Positions 45,034-53,128 of a stretch of 64,000 nucleotides of DNA are shown here, piece after piece. Location: the NCBI RefSeq assembly GCF_037081715.1, contig NZ_JAZDDH010000001.1:620001-684000 (forward strand), written 5' to 3'. The DNA is from Halalkalicoccus sp. CG83. Lineage in GTDB: Archaea > Halobacteriota > Halobacteria > Halobacteriales > Halalkalicoccaceae. A program made the position numbers and the translations under genes. The notes below the pieces were generated by a model. It was not told the DNA's origin, did not search any database, and saw only the letters and a program-made list of their open reading frames with translations. Numbering within the stretch: the first letter of the stretch is position 1; each line of letters starts with the position of its first letter.

Positions 45034-45185
45034 CATGAGGCTCACTCCCTAGAGAGAGGATATCACGGGTAGTAACTCTATCCCGTACGCGCTCTGGAAC
45101 CCGTCTCACTGGCTGAAACGGCGCTCTCGACGCCGAACCCTACTCGATGGGTGAGGCCAACAGCCATGCTGTCGTTCGTTTTCGT

Positions 45186-46673
45186 ATGGCACACCACGTC
45201 TCCAATGAGCGGATCGAACGGTTCGAAGCCGGATTCCACGGCGATCTGATTCGTCCCGACGACGTTCGAAAGAGCGAAGCCCTTGTGAGCCCATCAGAAC
45301 GGCTGCACCGTTCTGAGGACGCCGACTACGACGACGCTCGCGCGGTGTGGAACGGGATGATCGACAAGCGCCCGGCGTTGATCGCACGGTGTCGTGGCGT
45401 CGCGGACGTCATTACCGCGGTGAACTTCGCGCGCGAGAACGACCTGCTCGTAGCGGTTCGGGGCGGGGGACACAACGTCGCCGGGACCGCGGTGTGCGAT
45501 GGCGGACTCGTCATCGATCTCTCGGAGATGAGAGGCGTGCGGGTCGACCCCGAGGCACGGACCGCGTGGGTCCAGGCCGGCGCCACGTGGGCGGACGTGG
45601 ACCACGAGACCCAGGCCTTCGGACTGGCGACGCCGGGCGGTCTCGTTTCCGAGACTGGCGTCGCGGGGCTCACGCTGGGTGGAGGACTCGGGCACCTCCG
45701 CTGCAAGCACGGTCTGAGCTGTGACAACCTCGCGTCCGTCGACCTGGTCACGGCGGGCGGCGACTACCTGACGGCCAGCGAGGACGAGCACGAGGAGCTC
45801 TTCTGGGGACTCCGCGGCGGCGGCGGCAACTTCGGCGTCGTAACGGCCTTCGAGTTCGATCTGCACGAGGTCGGGCCCGAGGTCGCCACCTGTTTGGTGT
45901 TCTACTCGGCAGACCGGATGGCCGAGCGTCTGCGAGCCTACCGCGAGTACGTCGCGTCGGCACCCGCGGAGGTCAGCACGCTCACGTTGGCAGGCGTGAT
46001 GCCCGACGAGGAACTGTTCCCGTCGGACGTGGTGGACGAACGGAAGATCGGAATCGTGGGCTGTCACGCGGGACCGGCGGAGGAGGGCGAGCGCGCGCTG
46101 CGGCCCCTGCGGGAGCTGGGTGAACCGATCGCCGACTTCAGCGGGACGATGCCGTACGTGGAACTCCAGCGACTCTTCGACGAGGACTACCCCGACGGGA
46201 TGCGCTACTACTGGAAGTCGCTGTACCTCGACGACCTGTCGGACTCCGCCATCGATCGAATCGCCTACTGGACCGACGTCGCTCCCTCGCCGCTCTCGAC
46301 GATCGACGTCTGGCAGTTGGGCGGCGAGATCGCTCGAATCGACGCCGAAGACACCGCGTTCGCGGGGCGATACGCGCCGTTCCTGCTCGGCGTCGAGGCG
46401 AACTGGGAACGCCCGGAGGACGACGACGCGAACGTCGAGTGGGTGCGCGACTGTCTCGACGACATGCGACAGTTCTCCGACGGGTCGGTCTACCTGAACT
46501 TCCCGGGGTTCCTCGAGCAAGGCGAGGACGTGATGCGGACCACGTTCGGATCGACGTACGAGCGACTGGTCGCGCTGAAGGACGAGTACGACCCGACGAA
46601 CCTCTTCAGCCTCAACCAGAACGTCACACCGTCCGGCCGCGCACGGACCGACGGCGGGGCGAGCGATGGGTGA
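45186..46673 (+). CDS. FAD-linked oxidase of the berberine bridge enzyme (BBE) type
   Basis: 495 residues. PCMH/FAD-binding domain with LVAVRGGGHNVAGTAVCDGG, whose His is the covalent FAD attachment site in the family, and GVAGLTLGGGLGHLRCKHGL. The C-terminal BBE segment is YDPTNLFSLNQNV. Such enzymes oxidise alcohols, sugars or alkaloids with O2. The second Cys linkage found in bicovalent members is replaced in LGHLRCKHG, where a Cys is present at the expected place, so bicovalent flavinylation is possible. Start 45186 (MAHHVSNERIERF). The stop overlaps the next gene by eight bases. Confidence 0.88.
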   Translation: MAHHVSNERIERFEAGFHGDLIRPDDVRKSEALVSPSERLHRSEDADYDDARAVWNGMIDKRPALIARCRGVADVITAVNFARENDLLVAVRGGGHNVAGTAVCDGGLVIDLSEMRGVRVDPEARTAWVQAGATWADVDHETQAFGLATPGGLVSETGVAGLTLGGGLGHLRCKHGLSCDNLASVDLVTAGGDYLTASEDEHEELFWGLRGGGGNFGVVTAFEFDLHEVGPEVATCLVFYSADRMAERLRAYREYVASAPAEVSTLTLAGVMPDEELFPSDVVDERKIGIVGCHAGPAEEGERALRPLRELGEPIADFSGTMPYVELQRLFDEDYPDGMRYYWKSLYLDDLSDSAIDRIAYWTDVAPSPLSTIDVWQLGGEIARIDAEDTAFAGRYAPFLLGVEANWERPEDDDANVEWVRDCLDDMRQFSDGSVYLNFPGFLEQGEDVMRTTFGSTYERLVALKDEYDPTNLFSLNQNVTPSGRARTDGGASDG

Positions 46674-46911
46674 TCACGACGGCGGCTCGGCGGTCCCGTG
46701 GCGGTCGTCGCCGTTTCCGATCGTATCGGTGATAGCGGTGATCACGATGGCGGCGTGGCTGGGCGGTCGCCCGGTCGTGCCCGCCGGATCCGGACCGGCC
46801 GTCGTCACGGTCGGGCTCGTGTTGGCGGAAGCGATCACGCTGTACGTCGGCTACGGGGCGCTGACCCGGATCGCCGGCCGAATCGCCCGGGACCTGCTCG
46901 AGGGTAACTGA
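46666..46911 (+). CDS. small membrane protein preceding TauE/SafE (DUF7512-like)
   Basis: 81 residues with two helices; the second, VGLVLAEAITLYVGYGALTR, resembles a haloarchaeal family found beside TauE/SafE exporters. It overlaps the FAD oxidase gene by eight bases and is followed after two bases by the exporter, so it is probably an accessory subunit of it. Role inferred only from position. Confidence 0.75.
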   Translation: MGDHDGGSAVPWRSSPFPIVSVIAVITMAAWLGGRPVVPAGSGPAVVTVGLVLAEAITLYVGYGALTRIAGRIARDLLEGN

Positions 46912-46913
46912 CC

Positions 46914-47903
46914 GTGGAGATCCTCGGGCTCGGCATCGCGACGGTCGCCCTCTTCGCCGGATTCGGCCTGTTGATCGGGATCCTCTTCGGGTTCTTCGGG
47001 ATGGGCGGATCGTTCCTCGTGACTCCCGCGCTGTTGGTGCTGGGATACCCGGCGAAGACGGCCGTGGGAAGCGGACTCGCGTTCGTCTTCGGGACGAGCG
47101 TCATCGGGACGCTCGGACACCGTCGTCACGGCCAGATCGACTACACGCTCGCGGCGTTGATGACCCTCGGGATGACGCTCGGCGTCGGAATCGGCACGCG
47201 AGTCGTTCTCCTGCTTGAGGGGCTGGGCAGCGCCGACTTCGTCGTCGGCGTCGCCTACGTCGTACTCCTCGGTGCGGTCGGGCTGTTCGTGCTCCGGGAT
47301 GCTCGTACCGACGATACCCATGCCGGGCCGACCGGAATCGTAGCCGAGATTCGGTCCATCGAACTCCCACCGACGGTGTCACTATCCGGTGGCGCCACCG
47401 TCTCGGTGTGGATCGTTCTCGCCGTCGGTCTGGGAATCGGCGTTCTCTCGGGCTGTCTCGGCGTCGGAGGGGGGTTTCTTCTGCTCCCCGCCATGATCTA
47501 CGGGTTCGGCGTTCCCACTGGAGTCGCCGCCGGGACCAGCATCCTCCAGATCGCTGTTTCGGGCGCGTTCGGGACGTTCGTCTACGCCCTGTCGGACGGC
47601 GTCGCCGTCCCCGTCGTCGCCGCGTTGCTCGCCGGGAGCGCCCTCGGCGCACGCATCGGTACCGGTGCGACGCGGCTCGTAGAGGAGGCCGACGTCAAGG
47701 AGTACTTCGCGGTCGTACTGCTCGCCGGAAGCGTCGCCACCGCGGGCAAACGGGTGGGTCACGCATACGACGTCGAGACGCTCGAGGCCGCGAGCGCGCT
47801 TCTCGTCTTCGGCGCTGCAGTGCTCGTCAGCGGTGCGATCGTCCGTGCGTCGATCACGACGTCCGGGAGGAATCGGGAGCGTCGTTCGCTACGGATCCGC
47901 TAA
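46914..47903 (+). CDS. TauE/SafE-family sulfite/organosulfonate exporter-like protein
   Basis: 329 residues starting at a GTG. Two four-helix repeats each open with the family motif: GILFGFFGMGGSFLVTPALL in the first and GVLSGCLGVGGGFLLLPAMI in the second. About eight helices in total, with a loop between the halves (DARTDDTHAGPTGIVAEIRS). The family exports or imports sulfite, sulfoacetate and similar anions. Directly downstream of the small membrane protein and coupled to it. Confidence 0.9.
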   Translation: MEILGLGIATVALFAGFGLLIGILFGFFGMGGSFLVTPALLVLGYPAKTAVGSGLAFVFGTSVIGTLGHRRHGQIDYTLAALMTLGMTLGVGIGTRVVLLLEGLGSADFVVGVAYVVLLGAVGLFVLRDARTDDTHAGPTGIVAEIRSIELPPTVSLSGGATVSVWIVLAVGLGIGVLSGCLGVGGGFLLLPAMIYGFGVPTGVAAGTSILQIAVSGAFGTFVYALSDGVAVPVVAALLAGSALGARIGTGATRLVEEADVKEYFAVVLLAGSVATAGKRVGHAYDVETLEAASALLVFGAAVLVSGAIVRASITTSGRNRERRSLRIR

Positions 47904-48314
47904 CCCAATCACTCGATCCCCTCGGTATACACCGTTCGAAACCGTTCGTATCGAACTGCCAGCGAGAGAGCTACGAGTACGGGATCAGGTTCTCGACGGT
48001 CCGTGTGAACGTCCTACCGGCGTCCTCGGCTCGCTTTACGGGCACCGCCGGGACTGGTCACTCCGTTGGTAGAAAGACTCATCCTACGATACCATCCCAC
48101 AGAACCAACACCGTAAGTCCGTGACGGTACGCAGGATCCGCGAGGACGACGGTCCCCTCCGGCTCTGTGCGAATCGGTTTCGGGCCCACGCGTTCGGACG
48201 ATGACGGGTCCGACCGCCGAGTCGCCTGCCTCGAACCGGATCGGCCTGCCGTGACTATCGGACAGAAAGGATATACAGGCGACCTACAGAGGGGGAGACA
48301 GGTACGACGAACGT
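47904..48314. other. intergenic stretch; TATA-like box near its end
   Basis: No gene recognised in about 410 bases. AAGGATATAC (48268-48277) is a TATA-like element about 40 bases before the small gene at 48315. Confidence 0.45.
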
Positions 48315-48623
48315 ATGATCCGAAACGGATATCCGCGACTGTGGCCGCCCCACGACTGGATCCGGCAGACGGAGGGGGAGCTGCCGACGAGAACGGGGGT
48401 CGTCGTGCTCGCCCAGTGGATCAGTGAGCACCGGGACACGATCACGATCTACCAGCACGACCCGCCCGAAGGGAAACGAAAGCGGTTCTCGGTGGTGTGG
48501 GAGCCGACCGACGATGCGGCGACGGTGACGATCTGGGGGAGTTCGATAGAGGTGACGGCGGCTCACGTTCAACGGACGTTCGAACGGGCACGAGTACGTG
48601 GGCCGGGCGACGCCGCGAGGTAG
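48315..48623 (+). CDS. hypothetical protein
   Basis: 102 soluble residues, MIRNGYPRLWPPHDWIRQTE, VVVLAQWISEHRDTITIYQH, RKRFSVVWEPTDDAATVTIW, ending with an amphipathic helix (AAHVQRTFERARVRG). Looks like a small alpha/beta domain. GC3-rich codons and a TATA box upstream support it. No family recognised. Confidence 0.6.
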   Translation: MIRNGYPRLWPPHDWIRQTEGELPTRTGVVVLAQWISEHRDTITIYQHDPPEGKRKRFSVVWEPTDDAATVTIWGSSIEVTAAHVQRTFERARVRGPGDAAR

Positions 48624-48748
48624 GACTCCGAGATACGGACCGACGGAACTCGGGACAGGGCCGATCGGGAGCACGGGACCGTTCGACACCGGTCAAGGCG
48701 CGTTTCGCGACCGGCATCCGTAACAACGTGGACTCGTCCGGGCCGTGT

Positions 48749-49150
48749 CTACGCGGCCACGGTGACGATCGGACAGTCGAGGCGTTCCCGCAGCGCCGTC
48801 TCGACGTCCGTCGTGGAGAACACCCGCCGTAGGAGCCGCCGCCAGCGGGAGGCGGTGCTCTCGCCGACGACGACGATGTCGGCGTTCTCGCCGACGATCT
48901 CGTCGATGATCGTCTCCTCGAGCAGGAACCCCGCGCGAACGACGTACTGTGTTCCGGATAGTCTGCCGAACTCGGCCTGTACGGCGCCTTGGAGTTCGGT
49001 TTGGGTGATGCCGCGGCCGTTCTGATAGAGGTTGACGTGGAGGACGGTTATCGCTGCCTCGTGATCCTGGGCGATCGAGAACGCCTCCGAGAGCGTTCGC
49101 TTCGACCGGCGCGTCAGCGGGTAGCGAACGGGGACGATAAGGCGTACCAT
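48749..49150 (-). CDS. universal stress protein (UspA family)
   Basis: 133 residues with the Usp fold: RLIVPVRYPLTRRSKRTLSE, ITVLHVNLYQNGRG, IVVVGESTASRWRRLLRRVF. The ATP-binding G-x2-G-x9-G-[ST] motif is not intact (GESTASRWRRLLRRVFST), so nucleotide binding is doubtful. The start at 49150 follows GGGAAGAG, and CCAATATATGG (complement of 49208-49218) gives a TATA box about 60 bases upstream. Confidence 0.85.
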   Translation of the reverse strand: MVRLIVPVRYPLTRRSKRTLSEAFSIAQDHEAAITVLHVNLYQNGRGITQTELQGAVQAEFGRLSGTQYVVRAGFLLEETIIDEIVGENADIVVVGESTASRWRRLLRRVFSTTDVETALRERLDCPIVTVAA

Positions 49151-49518
49151 CTCTTCCCTGCTACTCTCCCCACGAGCGTCAATCTTCCCCTTGAACGGTT
49201 TTCTACACCATATATTGGTAGTCTCTGGAACAAATCGGTCAACCAACCCGCCTACGACCGGCCGTTCCGAGGCCTCGAATCCGTCGCATCCGGGCCCTCG
49301 GCTACCGTCGGCGTGCGGCGTCGACCGGTCGAGTGTCCGACGCCGCCAGTCCGGACTCCCCTTCTCGGTCATCGATCGATCCGTCGGCTGTCATGGCCAA
49401 AACCGGTCGGGACACGAGATTCGGGATCCTCGCTCAAGCGTGCCGCCGATCTCCACCGCTCCGGCGTCGAGCGCGATCCGGTGAGGCCTCCTCTTCGGGC
49501 GAGCCGGGGGGCGTGGCG
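49151..49518. other. leader of the stress protein gene, otherwise empty
   Basis: The only signal is the strong TATA-like CCAATATATGG on the minus strand (49208-49218). The rest is GC-rich without a recognisable gene. Confidence 0.45.
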
Positions 49519-50751
49519 TTACCGCCGGAGCCGGTACTTCGCGAACTGCGCGAGCAGCGGAAGGTCATCGAGGTGGAGGAGCTTCGCGAGCGCCAGCTTG
49601 TCCCCCTGGTTCGCCTCGGCCATGGTGTTTTCATCGAGGCGCTGGAGATCCCGAAGCAGGGTGTCGTAGCGATCGTTGGGGGCGAGATACAGCATCTCGG
49701 TCAGCATCAGCCGGGCGTCCATCTTCGGCGCGACCTCCGTGTGCCAGAGGTCGTCGTAGAGCGAGACGTTCTCGGCCGACGTGTCGGGTTCGTTGGGAAT
49801 GAGACACTGGTCTGCGGTGATCGCCGCGGCCCGCGCGGATCGCATCCCCTTGTGAATCCCCTCGCCCCACAGCGGATCGATCGTCGGCACCGTGTCGCCG
49901 ATCGCCATGAAGTTGTCCGTGCTCAGGCCGCCGGGACCCTGGATATGTGCGGAGCCGCGGTGCTGTCGCCCCTCGATCCGCTCGGCGTCGCGGAACCGGG
50001 GGTCGGTGTCCAGCCAGTGTCGGAGGTAGCCGTCGACCGTCCGGCGCGTGTCGGCGTACCGCTGGTAGCTCTCGTTCTGGATGTAACAGAGGCCGACCTT
50101 CGCCGTGTCCTCGCCGGTGTGAAAGATCCAGGAGTAGCCGCCCGGCGCGAACTCGTGGTCGAGTCGGAGCATCATCGCGTCGGTCAGATCCGCGTACCCC
50201 TCCACGTCGAGATCGACGCCCTCGAACTCGTACTCGATGCCGATCGCCTGCTTCTCCCGCTTGAGGTCGCTCACGTCAAGCGCCTTCGCGAGCGGTGCGG
50301 CGGGGCCGGTGGCGTCCACCACGATCTCGCCGTATACCTCCTTGGAGCCGTTGTACTGCACGCCGACGATCTCGCCGCCCTCCGTGATCGGGTTCGAGAC
50401 GCGGGCGTCGAACCGGTACTCGGCGCCCTTCTCCTGGCCGTCGTTGACGAGGTAGTTCTTGAATGCACCGAAGTCGAGAACGCCGCCGGCCTGTTGCTGA
50501 ACCAGGTGCTCGTTCGGGGACTCGATCACGATGTCATCGGTGAAGTTCATCACCACCTCGTTCGGGATCCCGAACGCCGAGAGCATCGAGGGGAACGTCC
50601 CGCCGGTCGACTTGTTGCTCTGGCGCGGGAACCCGTCTTCCGACTCGGTTTCGAGGACCACGACGTCGTAGTCCCTCGCGGCCAGGTCTCGAGCACACTG
50701 TGCGCCGGCGGGACCGGCGCCGGCGACGACTACGTCGAACCGGTCGTTCAT
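49519..50751 (-). CDS. geranylgeranyl reductase-family flavoprotein
   Basis: 410 residues. FAD-binding N-terminus FDVVVAGAGPAGAQCARDLA, GGVLDFGAFKNYLVNDGQEK, the second FAD motif STDNFMAIGDTVPTIDPLWG, and EGIHKGMRSARAAA. The family includes archaeal digeranylgeranylglycerophospholipid reductases, which saturate lipid isoprenoid chains, and plant/bacterial geranylgeranyl reductases. Haloarchaea have several paralogues; the exact lipid substrate is not assignable. The ATG at 50751 sits right before the Rossmann strand. Confidence 0.87.
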   Translation of the reverse strand: MNDRFDVVVAGAGPAGAQCARDLAARDYDVVVLETESEDGFPRQSNKSTGGTFPSMLSAFGIPNEVVMNFTDDIVIESPNEHLVQQQAGGVLDFGAFKNYLVNDGQEKGAEYRFDARVSNPITEGGEIVGVQYNGSKEVYGEIVVDATGPAAPLAKALDVSDLKREKQAIGIEYEFEGVDLDVEGYADLTDAMMLRLDHEFAPGGYSWIFHTGEDTAKVGLCYIQNESYQRYADTRRTVDGYLRHWLDTDPRFRDAERIEGRQHRGSAHIQGPGGLSTDNFMAIGDTVPTIDPLWGEGIHKGMRSARAAAITADQCLIPNEPDTSAENVSLYDDLWHTEVAPKMDARLMLTEMLYLAPNDRYDTLLRDLQRLDENTMAEANQGDKLALAKLLHLDDLPLLAQFAKYRLRR

Positions 50752-50908
50752 ACCTGTCCAATACCTCTCCCGGTTATGAATTTTGGTACTTGCATACGGG
50801 CCACGACTCGGTGTGACTCGCTCCACCGGTGGAAACCCTCGCCAACGGCGGGACTCCCGCTCGGCCACGCCGACGTCGGGTGCTTCGCGTCGACCCCCGC
50901 CGCTCCCC

Positions 50909-52381
50909 TCACCGTCGATCGCCGCCGTCGGTTCGGTGGCGGTCGTCCCGCCCGGGGCGGTACACATCCGGCAGGAGGGCCGGCTCGGTGGCCGACGAGT
51001 CCGCCGGCGTCGGGATCGACCGTGTCTCGCCCGTCGTGAGGCCCGCGATGACGTAACCGAGCGCGAGCGCGCCGAGGATCGAGCCGGGGCCGAACCCGTA
51101 GAGCGTGTAGCCCTCGAACAGCTGGTGGATCGCGAAGCCGGTCGCGAGACCCAGCATGGGGACGTTCGCTCGATCGATCCGCAGCGCGCCGTGGACCAGC
51201 GGGCCGAGGACGAGCACGAGATACGCGGTCCCGCCGAGGATTCCCGTGCGGATCGCGATCGAGAGATAGGTGTTGTGGACGCTGAACCCGCCGTTGCCGT
51301 CGGCCAGATACGGCTCGATCGTACCCCGGGTTCCGACGAGGCCTCGGCCGAGCAGCGACGCGTCGTGGCGAACCGCCTCGAACCCCGCTCTCCACAGCGC
51401 GAACCGATTCGCGGGATCGATCGGGAGGATCGAGGCGTATATCGCCACCAGTAGAAGGGCGCTCGCGACGGCGACCGCCGCCAGCGTTCTCGGGACCGCC
51501 CCCCGGCCGTGAAGGACGTAGTTCGCGTAGATTCCGAGCGCGACGACGGTCGCGAACGCGCCCGCCCGGCTGTTCGAGAGCCAGAGGCCGAGCGTCGTGA
51601 GCCCGAGACACCCGATCGGAACGATCGAGACCGGGGACGACGCGCTTCGTGCGTGGGTGCGGTGGACAAGCACGGCGCTCGTGACGATCCCCGGGAACAT
51701 GAGCAGTCCGAACGTGTTGGGGTTCGCGAAGACCGAACGGAGCACGGGGATCTCGAGGCCGGCGGCTCCGAGGACCGGGCTCTCGCCCCACGTCCGCACC
51801 TCGAGAACCCCGACCGAGAAGTCGCCGACGATGGCCGCCGGAAGACCGACCGCCGCGACCACGGCGGCCACGCCCGAGATCGACCAGTAGGCGGCGTCCT
51901 CCGTGAGGTATCGGGGGAGAACGAAGAGGTTGAACGCGAGGACGAGACCCGCGAGCACCGGGAGGAGTCCCATCCCGGACCCGGCGGCGAACGGTCGGGC
52001 GTGATGGAGAAACACGCCGAACAGGACCGTGTAGGCGGCGAGGTAGGGGAGGCTGGCGGGCAGGAACGACCCGACGTCGTCGCGCGCCAGGACGAAGGCG
52101 ACCGTCGTTACGAGCACGGCGGCGAGTTCGACCGTCCCCAGTCCGATCCCACCGCTGACCAGCCCGACGAGCACCGTACCGACCGCGAAGAAGAGGCCGA
52201 TCTGCAGCGACAACAGCGGCGAGATGCCGTCATTCTCGCGCGCGTCGTACCGGTCGAATGCGACGACACAGAGGAACAGATACGCGAGGGCGAGGTGGGC
52301 CCCAGCGACGTGATCGGTGGCGGACGCGAGGACCGACAGCAGGATCACGACCGCGAGGCCCGCGAGGGCGTAGGGAGGCAT
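50909..52381 (-). CDS. O-antigen ligase/polymerase-like membrane protein 2
   Basis: 490 residues, about 12 helices, colinear with the 38292 protein: ILPIDPANRFALWRAGFEAV, GNGGFSVHNTYLSIAIRTGI, ATGFAIHQLFEGYTLYGFGP, and the shared VPxLRSVFANPNTFGLLMFP. Both end in a polar cytoplasmic tail. Two divergent copies about 12 kb apart in the same orientation suggest an old duplication and possibly different glycans. TTATTATATAAT lies almost directly on the ATG, unusually close for a TATA box. Confidence 0.85.
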   Translation of the reverse strand: MPPYALAGLAVVILLSVLASATDHVAGAHLALAYLFLCVVAFDRYDARENDGISPLLSLQIGLFFAVGTVLVGLVSGGIGLGTVELAAVLVTTVAFVLARDDVGSFLPASLPYLAAYTVLFGVFLHHARPFAAGSGMGLLPVLAGLVLAFNLFVLPRYLTEDAAYWSISGVAAVVAAVGLPAAIVGDFSVGVLEVRTWGESPVLGAAGLEIPVLRSVFANPNTFGLLMFPGIVTSAVLVHRTHARSASSPVSIVPIGCLGLTTLGLWLSNSRAGAFATVVALGIYANYVLHGRGAVPRTLAAVAVASALLLVAIYASILPIDPANRFALWRAGFEAVRHDASLLGRGLVGTRGTIEPYLADGNGGFSVHNTYLSIAIRTGILGGTAYLVLVLGPLVHGALRIDRANVPMLGLATGFAIHQLFEGYTLYGFGPGSILGALALGYVIAGLTTGETRSIPTPADSSATEPALLPDVYRPGRDDRHRTDGGDRR

Positions 52382-52710
52382 ATTATATAATAAATTTGAT
52401 ATGTAGGTGCTTAGTTACTGATCCCCTATTCACGGAGGCGACGCCGATCGATCGAACGGACCCTCGTGGGCCGGTCGTGAAGTCGGCGGGTTCGTGGGTC
52501 GACCGGTCGGTGGTACCGACGCCCCGATCGACGACAGCGTCTTCGGATCGGCGACCGATCGGAGGGAGAACAGATGCCGCCGAACGGTTCCCTCGTGACG
52601 AGCGTCTCCGCGATGGCCCGTCTACCGAGGCGTCCAGGATCCTGGCTCGTGACTGGTAACCCGTTCGTCGTTTCGTCGTGGACCCTCGATCGGAACGGAC
52701 GCTCGACTGA
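52382..52710. other. intergenic stretch, nothing recognised except AT-rich start
   Basis: ATTATATAAT (about 52382-52391) is a perfect palindrome beside the start of the O-antigen-ligase-like gene. No gene in the remainder. Confidence 0.4.
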
Positions 52711-52745
52711 CGAAACTTTTATCCTGGTGTGTGGTATACTACCAC
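52711..52745 (+). promoter_or_regulatory. strong BRE/TATA promoter with overlapping dyad
   Basis: CGAAACTTTTATC (52711-52723) is a textbook haloarchaeal BRE plus TATA. Transcription should start about 52745. Exactly there is the inverted repeat GTGGTA-TAC-TACCAC (52731-52745), placed to block initiation if bound by a repressor. An ATG follows at 52746. Confidence 0.6.
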
Positions 52746-52898
52746 ATGCACCCGCCGCTCCGTTCGGTACCGCGGTGGGTAGTCAGAGAACGCCCGTATC
52801 GAACCACGATCACCCGCAGACACCGACCCACCACATCGAACACGAACACCACCACTCCGGAACGTCGTATCGTCCGCCGACTACGTATCGCCCGCTGA
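52746..52898 (+). CDS. possible leaderless 50-residue basic peptide
   Basis: The frame from the ATG at the predicted transcription start reads MHPPLRSVPRWVVRERPYRT, then a Thr-rich stretch, and ends ERRIVRRLRIAR. It is strongly basic, which is odd for a halophile. The promoter supports a transcript, but the peptide itself has no homology; the RNA may be the product or may lead to the 53129 gene. Confidence 0.3.
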   Translation: MHPPLRSVPRWVVRERPYRTTITRRHRPTTSNTNTTTPERRIVRRLRIAR

Positions 52899-52938
52899 CT
52901 ACCGCATCGCCCGTCAATCAGGTATCGTTCGCCGACCA
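52866..52938. repeat. 18-base imperfect tandem repeat, four units
   Basis: Units CGTATCGTCCGCCGACTA, CGTATCGCCCGCTGACTA, CCGCATCGCCCGTCAATCA and GGTATCGTTCGCCGACCA follow each other. They share ATCG-CCG-GA-TA positions; the third unit has one extra base. No known repeat class. Confidence 0.6.
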
Positions 52939-53128
52939 CTACGGAAACGGCCCGGGTTCCCTCGTCGGATCCTCGGGTGCGATTCCAAGTCCTTCTCGAT
53001 AACGCCCATCTGGAGCAGCGCGTTCGGCCCGATACGTCATCCGAACCGTCGAGACGGCGTTCACCGCCCTCTGACGCGTTCGATACCGTCCGTCATGCCT
53101 TTGGCCGTCGATCGATTCACGTCCGCGT

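Noticed and set aside
49333-51039. 568-codon plus-strand frame over the geranylgeranyl reductase-like gene
   Set aside because: Antisense shadow of a recognised flavoprotein; composition dominated by Val/Arg/Glu.
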